Assembly (NCBI GenBank): GCA_037439425.1
Contig: JBBIWA010000021.1
Coordinates: forward strand, 1 to 64,000
Source of the DNA: JBBIWA01 sp037439425
GTDB taxonomy: Bacteria > Acidobacteriota > Blastocatellia > RBC074
Reading direction: 5' to 3'
Length of the DNA stretch: 64,000 bases
Position numbers and translations under genes: made by a program
Part shown: in pieces, positions 52,857 to 61,544 of the stretch
Position numbering within the stretch: the first letter of the stretch is position 1
Layout of the letters: every line of letters begins with the position of its first letter
The notes under the pieces: model-generated
Told to the model about the DNA's origin: nothing
The model's input: only the letters and a program-made list of their open reading frames with translations
The model's database searches: none

Positions 52857-53978
52857 CTATTCATAGGCCAGTGCTTTTACCGGATCCTGATTGGCTGCGC
52901 GCACCGCCGGGTAGAGCGCCCCGATGAGACCAGCCGCCAGCCCAATCAGCGTGGCCACCACCACCCATAGCCAGCGAAATTCTAGTTTGAGGATGGTGGA
53001 ACGTTCAATCCCCCAACCAGCGACCACCGAGGCCACTAGCCCCACTACCACTCCAATCGAGCTAATGATCAAAGCCTCCTTCTCAATCACGCCGATAATG
53101 TAAGACTTTGAAGCGCCTAGAGATTTGAGAATTCCGATCTCGCGCGTGCGCTCAGTGATGGTCGTGTACATGGCCAGCAAAATCACCAGTGTACTGACCA
53201 CGGTGGAAAGCGCCAGCACAGCATTGACAAATCCGGCCAGCCCTGGGATAGAGCGCTCAAACCCGGTGGCGATCTCGCGCGTCAGTTGCACCGTGTTATG
53301 GGGCAAAGCCGCATTGATGCGCTGCTGCACTTCGAGCTGTTGCTCCGGGTCTTCACACTTGATCATTATAAAGGTGCATTTATCGGGCGCGCCCTGCGCT
53401 CGCTGCATGGCCTGAAGCGACATCTTGATCCGCGCGCCGGATTCGGGCCGGTAGATGCCCACCACTTTCATCTTGCGCCCGAAGACTTGAATCTCACTGC
53501 CCACTCTGGCCTGGCTCTTTTCCGCCTTCAGCTCATCCACGATCACCTCATCATCGTTCTGAAAGACGCGCCCCTCAACAATACGCAGGCCGCTGATGGC
53601 CGCATAAGTGTCGAACTCGATCCCATCTATCTGCTCGATCCCGATGCCAGAACTGCCCGATTGGACGTAACGGGCGACTGGACTGACCAGGCGCACGCCG
53701 GGGATCTGCCGCAGCAGCTCGGCATAACGGACGTGCAGCGAGAGTACGGAGGAAGGACTCAAATTGCTGCTCGAGCTGCGCCAGAAGAGGAGCTCGGCTC
53801 CCAAGCTCTGCTCGCGCCGCATCCGGTCACTCATGATGCCGTGCACCAGTCCGGTGTTGAGAACCACCAGCAGCACTCCCAGGGCGATCCCTGCAATGCT
53901 AACCAGGGCGCGCGTCGGGCGCTGGCAAATGTTGGACATTACCAGGTTATCTCTCATCATTGCCTTCAGGCTGGCCAT
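52857..53978 (-). CDS. ABC transporter permease, MacB/LolC-E (FtsX) type
   Basis: 373 residues with the four-helix layout. Helix 1 (about 24-46, ALVSIAGIALGVLLVVLNTG), a periplasmic MacB-like domain (about 50-240) and three C-terminal helices. The FtsX domain (about 255-370) includes ERTREIGILKSLGASKSYII and the end PAVRAANQDPVKALAYE. It is the only permease, so a homodimer is expected. Neighbours (LolB-like lipoprotein before, LolD-like ATPase after) fit a lipoprotein-release complex. Confidence 0.92.
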   Translation of the reverse strand: MASLKAMMRDNLVMSNICQRPTRALVSIAGIALGVLLVVLNTGLVHGIMSDRMRREQSLGAELLFWRSSSSNLSPSSVLSLHVRYAELLRQIPGVRLVSPVARYVQSGSSGIGIEQIDGIEFDTYAAISGLRIVEGRVFQNDDEVIVDELKAEKSQARVGSEIQVFGRKMKVVGIYRPESGARIKMSLQAMQRAQGAPDKCTFIMIKCEDPEQQLEVQQRINAALPHNTVQLTREIATGFERSIPGLAGFVNAVLALSTVVSTLVILLAMYTTITERTREIGILKSLGASKSYIIGVIEKEALIISSIGVVVGLVASVVAGWGIERSTILKLEFRWLWVVVATLIGLAAGLIGALYPAVRAANQDPVKALAYE

Positions 53979-53988
53979 CCTCCGCTTC

Positions 53989-55014
53989 CTATCTCCCCTT
54001 CATTACAGCTTCAGGTTTGTCCAGGTCTGTTTCTAGCAGCCCTTCTTTATTCTCCAGCACGAAGGCGCTGGCAGGCAGCTCCGGATCTACCTCAAATTTT
54101 CCTTCGGTGAAAGTCATCCGGGCAGAATAACGATCATATGGGCGCGTTACGATAATCACGCCTGGCCACCACTGGGAGCTTCCAGCCAGCAGCCTCCGGT
54201 AATTTGAGTAATGCACCTCGGTAGAGAGGATCCCGCGATTATCGAAGATCTGTTGGCGAGCCAATCGCGCTTGATCTGTACGGTCAAACCAGAAGCGTCG
54301 CCGCACCCGTGCCGGTTGAGAATTCTCCGGAGAGACTTCAAGCTCCGAGATGACATAGAAGCTGCGCAACAGGCGGGCCTGGCGCTTCGCCCCAGGACGC
54401 AGGTCGGCTTCTTCTACGATCGCTTCCTCGAGGCCATAAATAAAGCCTGGCTCGCCCACATGCAGCGGGCGCACCAGGAGCGCTTCGGTGAAATGAAAAG
54501 GCCGTGCCGCAACCAGGGCGCTTCGTCCCTCCTGTCCTAGCTTTTCGCGCCAGTGGCTGTAATCGGCATTGTTGGTGCCAATCAAAAAGCGCCGGTAGTC
54601 ACGGTAGTAGATCGCCACCTTGAAGCGATTGGCTTCAGAGACCATCTCCGTGATCCTGGTGCCGGTCACCGGAGCTTGGACGACCAGGCGGATCTTGTCC
54701 GGCCGTTGCAACACTAAGATCCCATCGGCATCGTAGTACTTCTTGGCCGACTCCGCATCCACAAACTGAATGAGCAGGCGCGAAGAGCGCAGCGCCTGGA
54801 GCTTAATAAAGGGTTGCAATTGCTCCACCAGACTCTTGAAGTCGGTCTCAACCAGTGGCGTGACTAGCTTGGGAATAGACTGATCACTGACCCTGGCTAA
54901 ATTGGCGCAGGCGGTGGTAAGCCCGATGAGCGTGGAGAGAATGGTCAATGAGATGGCGCCGAGTACTGAATGAGTCCGCTTTTCCTGATAGCTTGGAGGC
55001 TTTGCCGAAGTCAT
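53989..55014 (-). CDS. LolB-like outer-membrane lipoprotein
   Basis: 341 residues. A lipoprotein signal (LGAISLTILSTLIGLTTACA, lipidated Cys near 36) precedes a LolA/LolB-like beta fold: LLIQFVDAESAKKYYDADGI, VLQRPDKIRLVVQAPVTGTR, FKVAIYYRDYRRFLIGTNN. A longer C-terminal extension (about 240-341) than E. coli LolB includes DNRGILSTEVHYSNYRR. First gene of the operon, 10 bases before the permease start. Assigned LolB-like from lipidation, fold pattern and context; direct sequence similarity to LolB is low. Confidence 0.72.
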   Translation of the reverse strand: MTSAKPPSYQEKRTHSVLGAISLTILSTLIGLTTACANLARVSDQSIPKLVTPLVETDFKSLVEQLQPFIKLQALRSSRLLIQFVDAESAKKYYDADGILVLQRPDKIRLVVQAPVTGTRITEMVSEANRFKVAIYYRDYRRFLIGTNNADYSHWREKLGQEGRSALVAARPFHFTEALLVRPLHVGEPGFIYGLEEAIVEEADLRPGAKRQARLLRSFYVISELEVSPENSQPARVRRRFWFDRTDQARLARQQIFDNRGILSTEVHYSNYRRLLAGSSQWWPGVIIVTRPYDRYSARMTFTEGKFEVDPELPASAFVLENKEGLLETDLDKPEAVMKGR

Positions 55015-55189
55015 AGAGTTATTAGTAACTCCACAAGTGATAGCGTAGAAAGAGTCAAGCTAACAGAACCCTCCTGCCTTGTCAAACTGGACGACAAGCT
55101 GCGCTGCGGGCGCGATTGAAGTGAGAGTCGGTGAAGAGGATGGTGAGTGATCACCACGCGCGTAGCGTGCAGCAGCTCCTTTTTCGGTA

Positions 55190-56494
55190 CTACGCTGCTG
55201 CTGGCTCAAGGCGATCTGCCCGCCACATAAACCAGAGCAAACCGAGCACCGCTAGCGAATGTATGAAGATTAACAGTCCGGCAGCGAAGGGTACAGTAGG
55301 TTCTGCTTCTGCCAGAGAGCTCTCGGTGGCAAACAGAAGTATTACTCTAGTGAGCGCATTGCTGGGAACCGACAGTAACACCCCAATAGCGACGGCCAGG
55401 AAAGTCTCTCTGCGTGGCAGTTTGAGCCTAATCAGGTGACGGGCCGCTACCACTCCGGGAATAGTAGCCAGCACCAGGTAGTGGATCCAAGTTATCGGGT
55501 TAACCAGTATGCTCACACAAACCAGGATCGCCAGTGAGATGTCAAGACTCCGAGCGCAACTGGCCAGCCACAATCCCATCACCAACAAAGCTAACGGCAA
55601 AGCATAAGAGACCACTTGAGCCAGCACCGGGGCCGGCCACAGCGGGGGTGACTGTATCCCCTCAAGAACTGGTGATCCGGTGCCAGAGAAGACTTTCCAA
55701 CCCACACTCCAGGCCGAGAAATTGTAGAAATGAGCCCGGTACAGCGGCACCACTGCGCCGCTAACCTCCAGGTAATAGTGAGCTACTGCGCCGAAACCCA
55801 TCAGCACAGCGGCCAGGAGATTGGCCAGTAGCGTCGTTGCTACTGCTGCAGTGACCACACGCCAGTTTCTGCGCAGCGCGAAGAAGAGCAAAATGGGCCA
55901 GGCGATTAATTTCAAAGCGATCACGCAGCCAAGCCATAGGCCACCCACTATAGCTCTCTCTAAACGTAGGGCTTGCCAGGCCAGAATCAGCAGCAGCAGC
56001 AGAGGCAGCATCAACTGCCCCACTGCCATCTCCATCCAGAGAGGAGGCCAGGCCAGAGCCAGCAGTGAAATCAGCATCGTCAGCCGCCAGCCCGGTCGCT
56101 GCTTCCACCAGTGCAGAAGCATATAAACCGACGCAAAGAGACAACTCAGTTCACAAAGGAGCCAAACAACAGCTGCTTGTTCGTAGGGGAGCAGTCCCAG
56201 AGGCAAGCTGAGCAAAGCAACCGGGGGCGGATGCGGCGTTGGGTGCAAGAAGACCTTATCTGTCAGCGCTCCGTCAAGCCGCAAAGCCAATTCCGGCAAT
56301 GGCAAGTACGGATCAACCCCATTCAAGACAGCTTTGGCAAGCAGATAGTCCTGGAGTAAATCCTTGCGATAAACGTATTCGGGTTGCAGAGCCTGGAGGA
56401 TCAATTTTAGACCGACCAGCGCCTGAAGAGATGTTATGACTATAAGCGCCCACTTGATTTTCCTTGAAGAGATTATGCCCCCACAAACGCTCAC
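55190..56494 (-). CDS. GT87-type (DUF2029) membrane glycosyltransferase
   Basis: 434 residues from GTG 56494, whose GTGA overlaps the stop of the upstream membrane protein; the frame is open to 56617 but would overlap by 127 bases. About ten helices. The first loop has YRKDLLQDYLLAKAVLNGVDPY, with acidic residues in the GT-C catalytic position, then HPTPHPPPVALLSLPLG, which is characteristic of GT87 mannosyltransferase-like enzymes using polyprenyl-phosphate sugars. ALKLIAWPILLFFALRR is another family block. The product may modify lipids or surface glycans. Confidence 0.85.
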   Translation of the reverse strand: MSVCGGIISSRKIKWALIVITSLQALVGLKLILQALQPEYVYRKDLLQDYLLAKAVLNGVDPYLPLPELALRLDGALTDKVFLHPTPHPPPVALLSLPLGLLPYEQAAVVWLLCELSCLFASVYMLLHWWKQRPGWRLTMLISLLALAWPPLWMEMAVGQLMLPLLLLLILAWQALRLERAIVGGLWLGCVIALKLIAWPILLFFALRRNWRVVTAAVATTLLANLLAAVLMGFGAVAHYYLEVSGAVVPLYRAHFYNFSAWSVGWKVFSGTGSPVLEGIQSPPLWPAPVLAQVVSYALPLALLVMGLWLASCARSLDISLAILVCVSILVNPITWIHYLVLATIPGVVAARHLIRLKLPRRETFLAVAIGVLLSVPSNALTRVILLFATESSLAEAEPTVPFAAGLLIFIHSLAVLGLLWFMWRADRLEPAAA

Positions 56495-58320
56495 GAAGTT
56501 AATTCTCCATTTGCAGCTCTCAACACCTGGCAATTGAGACGGGCCTGGGAAAAGCCTTTCCAGAGCTCCAAGCCAATTACCAGCAAGCAGGTCAGGCCTG
56601 AAATTACACGCGCCCACCGCTCGACTGGACTTACGATCTCGAAATCAAGCGTGAGTGTATGGCTCCCGGCGGGCACCTCAACCAGGATCAATCCGCTGCC
56701 TGGCTCAGCTTCCGCTTTCACGATGCGACCATCAAGCCGAACTACCCAGTTGGGATAGTTGTACGTGTCAATGCGCACGCGAATTGGTTCCTCATTCTCG
56801 AACTGAAATGCGCGATGCGAGTTCATCAAGCTTTGCGCCACCACTCGCCCTCGACCACTTAAGATCGAGAGGCTGCCGATTTGAGCTACCGGCGGGTGTA
56901 GCTCGCGTTCGGCCCCGCGCGGCCGGAAGTAGATCTGGTTAGCCGAGATGGCCAGCGATCTGAAGTCCTTATCCTCGCTCAGCGCGCGGAATTGTTCCCT
57001 GCTGAGCGATGCCACCTGATTATTTAGCAATAGGCGCAGGCTAGCCTGGCGCTCGGGTCGCCCTCCCCTGGGGCGCACCACCATAAAAGTAAGGACAAGG
57101 TTGCCCAAAACCAGCCAGGTCAGCAGGGCCGCCAGCACCGTCTTGCTGCGGCGACCGAGTTGGGGCCATTGCTCGTAAGCCGCCGCCGCCAGCATCGCAA
57201 TCCCTAAAGCCACGAAGGCCTGGAAGCGCCACGGAAACTGTATAAACTCCATCCCCGGCACGAAGCACCAGAGCGCATCAGATAAAGGCAGCGAGATGAA
57301 CAATCCTACCAGGCTCACTGCCAGGCTGAAGCGTAGCAGTTCAGCAGCAGCCGAACGGCGTAAGGCCTGCCAGCAGACCACTCCAATTGTGAGCGCCAGC
57401 GCAGTCTGCATCAAAGTAATCAAACTCGCCACGTAGTTGATGCCAGCCCACGCCTGACGGTAGTGGCTCTCGTCGGCAGCCGCAGCGAAAAGAAAATAGT
57501 GCCGATAGTTATGCGGCAGCTCTTCTCCTATCGGCACCCACCGCATCTCCACAAGCTGCGGAACCCAGAAGAAAGCCGTGAGGGCTAGTGCAAGCAACGT
57601 GCTCCCAACCAGACGCCGCAGAGGGCGCCAGCCAGCTTGCGGAAGATAACATAGTCCCATCAAGGCCAGGGCGGCGACGCACAGATAAGTCGTAATCGCG
57701 TGCGTCAAAATGATGGCGCTCAGCCCCAGGGTGTAGAAGACAAGCCCGCGCCTGCGTTGCTCTCCCCTGAGTAAAAGGTGGCTCCCCAGCAAGGCGAGCG
57801 GTAACAGACTAACTGCAAATGCGTTGGGCAAAAAGGCGCGGTTCAAAGCAAGCAACGGATAGGCGGGTAAGACCACATAAAGGACGGAAGCCAGCAGGCT
57901 CGCACTGCGACCCCAGAAGACGCGCGCCAGAAGGTAAGTGTTGGCCTGAGCCAGGATCAGACTCAAGAAAGTGACGCTCCCTAGCGCCGCAAGCACGCTG
58001 ACTCTGAAAAACGCTACCAGCCCACTGCCAGGCCAGTAGTAAAGCGGTCCATAAAAGGTAAAGACCGCGTCACCACGACCGCCGTCGAGCAATCCGGCCC
58101 AGCGTGGCAGCCACTGGCCTTCAGTTAGATTGCGCGCGAAGGCTCTCGTCAATTGGTAATGCAAAGGAACATCACCCTGCACCGCGAAGCCGGGATCGCT
58201 CAGATGGCCGTACCCCAAAACGCCAGCCACCCCAAGCCAGAGAAGAAGAGAGATAATTGCCCGGTGCTTCGATCGCCAGCTAGCAGTAGAATCAACAGAG
58301 TTCGACTCAGGGCTATTCAT
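56491..58320 (-). CDS. Large polytopic membrane protein, GT-C/YfhO-like (PTPS-related TM family)
   Basis: 609 residues, about 12 helices. First periplasmic loop LSDPGFAVQGDVPLHYQLTR carries the DxxxH-like acidic/His pair of GT-C-type proteins; then FTFYGPLYYWPGSGLV, YVVLPAYPLLALNRA and QFPWRFQAFVALGI. The C-terminal part (about 460-575) is an extracytoplasmic beta domain (YNYPNWVVRLDGRIVKAEA, GLILVEVPAGSHTLTLDF), seen in proteins annotated as 6-pyruvoyl-tetrahydropterin-synthase-related or YfhO-like. ATG 58320 chosen. Coupled to the GT87 gene by a 4-base overlap. Confidence 0.8.
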   Translation of the reverse strand: MNSPESNSVDSTASWRSKHRAIISLLLWLGVAGVLGYGHLSDPGFAVQGDVPLHYQLTRAFARNLTEGQWLPRWAGLLDGGRGDAVFTFYGPLYYWPGSGLVAFFRVSVLAALGSVTFLSLILAQANTYLLARVFWGRSASLLASVLYVVLPAYPLLALNRAFLPNAFAVSLLPLALLGSHLLLRGEQRRRGLVFYTLGLSAIILTHAITTYLCVAALALMGLCYLPQAGWRPLRRLVGSTLLALALTAFFWVPQLVEMRWVPIGEELPHNYRHYFLFAAAADESHYRQAWAGINYVASLITLMQTALALTIGVVCWQALRRSAAAELLRFSLAVSLVGLFISLPLSDALWCFVPGMEFIQFPWRFQAFVALGIAMLAAAAYEQWPQLGRRSKTVLAALLTWLVLGNLVLTFMVVRPRGGRPERQASLRLLLNNQVASLSREQFRALSEDKDFRSLAISANQIYFRPRGAERELHPPVAQIGSLSILSGRGRVVAQSLMNSHRAFQFENEEPIRVRIDTYNYPNWVVRLDGRIVKAEAEPGSGLILVEVPAGSHTLTLDFEIVSPVERWARVISGLTCLLVIGLELWKGFSQARLNCQVLRAANGELTS

Positions 58321-58353
58321 CTTAACCGGCAAAATCCAGCCTCTATCTGCGCA

Positions 58354-58415
58354 CCTGCTTCTGGTGTCTGCCGTCCCAGACGTTTCACCTCTGGCTACCT
58401 TCTCTCGGCCACGTG
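58354..58415. repeat. Dispersed repeat, third copy (GTCTGGG..CCAGAGGTGAAA family)
   Basis: GGTGTCTGCCGTCCCAGACG followed by TTTCACCTCTGGCTACCTTC and TCTCGGCC; matches 2250-2305. It lies 30 bases upstream of the GT-C-type gene start. Confidence 0.5.
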
Positions 58416-58496
58416 CGCGGCCAATCCCTAAACTTCAACCCTTCGTTCCAATCGCCCCACATCTGACTCTCTTCTCCTGGCCTTGTGTAGGACCGC

Positions 58497-59209
58497 TCGA
58501 GCCGATGAGCAAGCAGGCTGCCTGCGCCAGGCGGCGAAAATCCGCCAGGTTCTCCACGGCGCGAAGTTCGGGCAGGTCGCGTTCGAGATAGGTCTGCAGA
58601 TAGCTGGAGAACCATAGCGCGCGCTCGTCGGGGACCGAAAGCTCGTGCGCAGGCACAGGAAAGCCGCCGCGGCGCACAGTCGGTCGGCGGGCGTTGGGTG
58701 CTCTCAAGCCGGTCGCGCCACTCCGTCGCGCGAAGGGTAAGCAACTCACTCCAGATTCCCGTACTCCCGGTTCCCGCAAGTTCCCCTGTGGTCATAGGCC
58801 AAAGCGTCACGTAGGCCGCACGTCCCGCCAGGGTCTCGCCGATTTTTCGCAGCATGAGCAGGTTCACCGATCCCGTTAGCACGAAGCGCCCCGGTCGGCG
58901 GGGCCGATCGCGATCCACGGCGCGCTTGATGGCGATGAGCGGGTCCCCGGCGCGCTGCACCTCATCAAGCACCGGCATCGGCGCGCGCAAGACCAGCGCC
59001 TCGGGGTCGGCCGCGGCCTGAAGCCGAATCTCCAGGTCGTCGAGCGTGAAGTAGGCCCGGGTGGCCAGCTCGGGATGCGTGCGAACGAGCGTGGTTTTGC
59101 CGGTCTGGCGCGCGCCCAGCAGCACCACCACTGGCATCACCCGCAGGGCCGCCTCGAGCGCGCGGGCAGCAGCGCGGGGAAGCACCGTCAAATCGTGGCC
59201 CGTTTCCAT
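58497..59209 (-). pseudogene. AAA ATPase/DUF4143 protein, frameshifted and truncated
   Basis: Starts at ATG 59209 (METGHDLTVLPRAAARAL). Walker A VVLLGARQTGKTTLV, sensor-like RFVLTGSVNLLMLRKI and Walker B-like PVLDEVQRA are intact, followed by YVTLWPMTTGELAG. Near 58690 the frame changes, after which the DUF4143-linked part RRGGFPVPAHELSVPDERAL and YLQTYLERDLPELRAVENLA continues in another frame. The sequence ends near LLIGS (58497), lacking the C-terminal nuclease-like region of about 150 residues. Very GC-rich and Arg-rich compared with its neighbours, which suggests acquisition by transfer. Confidence 0.85.
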
Positions 59210-59212
59210 GCG

Positions 59213-59229
59213 AGTATGATAATCATACT
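59213..59229. promoter_or_regulatory. Palindrome at the start of the AAA/DUF4143 pseudogene
   Basis: AGTATGA TAA TCATACT, a perfect 7-bp inverted repeat only 3 bases from the start codon, occupying the ribosome-binding region. Probably an operator, perhaps for autoregulation or a lost antitoxin-like repressor. Confidence 0.5.
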
Positions 59230-59421
59230 TATCAAGTAGCATCAACTCGCACCCCATTTCCCGGCTGCTTTCGGTCATCACGGCTCCCCCAGATCTTCAA
59301 TGTCATCTGTGTTGAGCTCAGGGCCGGCAAACAACCGATCGGGGGCCGATACAGCGAAACGTCGCCTGTTGCAGGCTGATGCTAAATGGCTTTCTCGTGC
59401 AAGCCAGCCAAACCCTCCGAG

Positions 59422-59574
59422 AACACCTGCGGCCTGCTCAAGCACCTTTTGCGTTGCCTTCTCCTGCTTGTCGGGCGGATAATCGCGCTTACGTAGGATA
59501 TGCTTGACCGTGACGCGCAGCTTTGCCCGTACGCCCTCGCGCATCATCCGGTCAATGCTCACATGGTTGTGCAC
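59422..59574 (-). pseudogene. Type I restriction enzyme HsdR, C-terminal fragment
   Basis: About 51 codons: NHVSIDRMMREGVRAKLRVT and RKRDYPPDKQEKATQKVLEQ. This is the very end of HsdR-type subunits (a REGVRAKLR..VKRILRK..YPPDKQ..AT..VLEQAE pattern). Nothing else of hsdR, hsdM or hsdS is present. The left junction lies directly against a 117-bp inverted-repeat element. The following codons (to 59278) are unrelated. Confidence 0.8.
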
Positions 59575-59581
59575 AGTCTGG

Positions 59582-59698
59582 ACTAAGTACCGTGCGCCAT
59601 AAATCCTCCGCCAGTTAGCATGAAATCTAACTGATCGCAAAATCTGCATTTCTGTCTAAAGACAACTGGCGGCGTAATTGCGGCACACGGTACTTAGT
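59582..59698. mobile_element. 117-bp MITE-like element with 35-bp terminal inverted repeats
   Basis: ACTAAGTACCGTGCGCCATA...CCGCCAGTT (59582-59616) and its inverse AACTGGCGG...CACGGTACTTAGT (59664-59698) match at about 27 of 35 positions. The core (59617-59663) has no coding sense. It sits 8 bases from the broken end of the HsdR fragment. A partial copy of the end (AAGTACCGTG then CCTCCGC) also occurs near 6132. Confidence 0.65.
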
Positions 59699-59913
59699 AA
59701 TGGCTTGCTTAACGAAGATGGGCACGCAAGGATGCGTGCGCTCCCAGGGATTTTGAGCCTGGGTACGCACGCTTCTAGCGTGCTCAGTATCCGGTAACGA
59801 CCTACTTAACGAAGGCAGGCACGCAAGGATGCGTGCGCTCCCAGGGATTTTCCGCAGAAGATGGGCACGCAAGGATGCGTGCGCTCCCGGGTATTTTCCG
59901 CAGGAGGCTTCAG
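59699..59913 (+). repeat. REP-like hairpin array ending at the enoyl-CoA hydratase start codon, copy 3
   Basis: Three copies of GGCACGCAAGGATGCGTGCG with CTCCCRGG(G/T)ATTTT after each (near 59721, 59818 and 59866), one hairpin CGCACGCTTCTAGCGTGC and a GTAACGACCTACTTAACGAA unit. It ends TATTTTCCGCAGGAGGCTTC, two bases before ATG 59914, the same 3' end as at 18042-18265. Confidence 0.7.
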
Positions 59914-60714
59914 ATGGAATTTAAGCAAATTCTCTATGTGAAAGATGGTCACCTGGCAACGATCACTTTGAATCGGCCTGAAAAACTGAACGCTTACTCA
60001 GAAGTGATGGTGCACGAAATCATAGCCGCTCTGGCCGATGCGCGCGATGATGACCAGATTCGAGTAGCGATTATCACCGGAGCCGGGCGCGGCTTCTGTT
60101 CCGGTGGAGACATTTCACCAGACTTTCAGTATCCCGCTCGATACCGCGGCCACCCCATGGAAGCTATGCTGGAGATGCGTGAGAACATGCACCAACTGGT
60201 GACCTTCTTGCGCCGCTTCGATAAACCAACGATTGCGGCCATCAATGGACCAGCCGTAGCAGGCGGTTTGACTCTGGCTCTCTGTTGCGACTTTCGTATT
60301 GCCGCCGAGAGTGCTAGATTGGGCGACACCAGTTTGAAGTTTGCGCTGATTCCTGATGAAGGCGGTGCGTATTTGTTCCCGAAATATATGGGCCTGCAAA
60401 ACGCGCTGAAGATGTCGCTCTTTTCCGAAGTCTACCCGGCAAGCCAGGCCAAGGAGCTGGGGCTGGTGACCGAGGTCGTCCCGGATGCGGAGTTGATGCC
60501 GACAGCGCGCCGCTGGGCTGAAAAATTAGCCGCTGGGCCGCCCATCGCTATCAGGGTCACCAAACGGATGATGTATAAGCAGCAGACGATGGATCTAGAG
60601 AATGCTCTGGAAGACGCCGCGCTGGCTGTGATGGTGACCAACTATTGCGAAGATGTCAAAGAAGGCATCGCTGCCTTCCACGAGAAGCGCGCGCCGAAGT
60701 TTCAGGGCCGTTGA
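59914..60714 (+). CDS. Enoyl-CoA hydratase/isomerase family protein
   Basis: 266 residues of the crotonase fold. ATG 59914 follows AGGAGG; the frame open to 59833 only translates repeat DNA. TITLNRPEKLNAYSEVMVHE begins the fold, the first oxyanion-hole segment is VAIITGAGRGFCSGGDIS (about 50-67) and the second is INGPAVAGGLTLALCCDFRI (about 104-123). The usual first Glu is absent; GDTSLKFALIPDEGGAYLFP places an acidic D/E pair at the second catalytic position. It could be a hydratase, isomerase or related hydrolase; the exact CoA substrate is not readable. Possibly fatty-acid oxidation. Confidence 0.9.
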   Translation: MEFKQILYVKDGHLATITLNRPEKLNAYSEVMVHEIIAALADARDDDQIRVAIITGAGRGFCSGGDISPDFQYPARYRGHPMEAMLEMRENMHQLVTFLRRFDKPTIAAINGPAVAGGLTLALCCDFRIAAESARLGDTSLKFALIPDEGGAYLFPKYMGLQNALKMSLFSEVYPASQAKELGLVTEVVPDAELMPTARRWAEKLAAGPPIAIRVTKRMMYKQQTMDLENALEDAALAVMVTNYCEDVKEGIAAFHEKRAPKFQGR

Positions 60715-60741
60715 GAACCAACTTATCCTGAGGAAGACAAC

Positions 60742-61389
60742 ATGAAACTGAAAGCATTGCTGACAGCCGTCTTTACTTTCACGCTCCTCAGCTCAACTCA
60801 GGGGAGAGACAATTCATCGCTGGTACAAAAACAGGAGGAGGCGCGTATGACTGCCGAAGACCGGGCCAAAGTGGTCAAGCTGCTGCATGAGTCGGAAAAA
60901 GAGTTTTTCGAGATGATAGAGAATCTGAGCGAGGCTCAGTGGAAATACAAGCCAGCGCCAGAGCGCTGGTCAGTAGCCGAGGTGGCCGAGCACATTATCC
61001 TGGCAGAGAAGCTGCTGTTTGCCTCGGTGGAAAAGGCTCTGGCTGCGCCGCCCAATCCGGAGTGGCAGACTAAAACTGCCGGCAAGACCGAGTTTCTGGA
61101 GCGCGTCATGGTGAGCCGCGACCGCCGAGCACAAGCGCCCGAACAGATTCAGCCGCAGGGCAAGTGGACGCTCGCTGAAACGCTCAGCCGCTTCAAGGAA
61201 GTCCGCGCCAGAACCCTGAAATTCACCGAACAAACGGACCTGCCGCTGAAAGCGCACACGCTAGATCATCCGTTCCCGGTCTTTAGCACGCTGAATGCCT
61301 ATCAGTGGTTGATTTATATCCCGCTGCATCATCTGCGCCACAACCAGCAGATTGCCGAGGTTAAGGCTTCCACTGGCTTCCCCAAGTAG
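60742..61389 (+). CDS. DinB-like (DUF664-type) metal-binding protein, secreted
   Basis: 215 residues. Signal peptide with core ALLTAVFTFTLLSS. A four-helix DinB fold follows (about 40-205): LLHESEKEFFEMIENLSEAQ, then WSVAEVAEHIILAEKLLFAS with the first metal-binding His, and IPLHHLRHNQQIAEVK with the second and third. The typical His triad is therefore intact. DinB-type proteins act as thiol-dependent transferases or unknown metalloenzymes; a signal peptide is unusual but common in this lineage's hypothetical proteins. AGGAAGA precedes ATG 60742. Confidence 0.85.
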   Translation: MKLKALLTAVFTFTLLSSTQGRDNSSLVQKQEEARMTAEDRAKVVKLLHESEKEFFEMIENLSEAQWKYKPAPERWSVAEVAEHIILAEKLLFASVEKALAAPPNPEWQTKTAGKTEFLERVMVSRDRRAQAPEQIQPQGKWTLAETLSRFKEVRARTLKFTEQTDLPLKAHTLDHPFPVFSTLNAYQWLIYIPLHHLRHNQQIAEVKASTGFPK

Positions 61390-61544
61390 CAGCGGCCAAA
61401 TCGAGGTTTAAGGAAAGATTAATGAGAATCTTGGCCCATTTTGTCAGGCGCCGGAGTATAATAGCTACGCGTGCAAATTCTTTGACCGTCAGGTGTCCAG
61501 GATGAAGTAGATGAGCCATCCTGTTTTCGCAAGGAGAGAGGCAA

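Noticed and set aside
53286..54110. 274-codon frame antisense to the permease and LolB-like genes
   Set aside because: Shadow frame crossing two real genes, without features of its own.
59278..59421. C-terminal 48 codons of the frame that carries the HsdR tail
   Set aside because: After VLEQAAGV the sequence no longer resembles HsdR or any known protein; it is probably random read-through.
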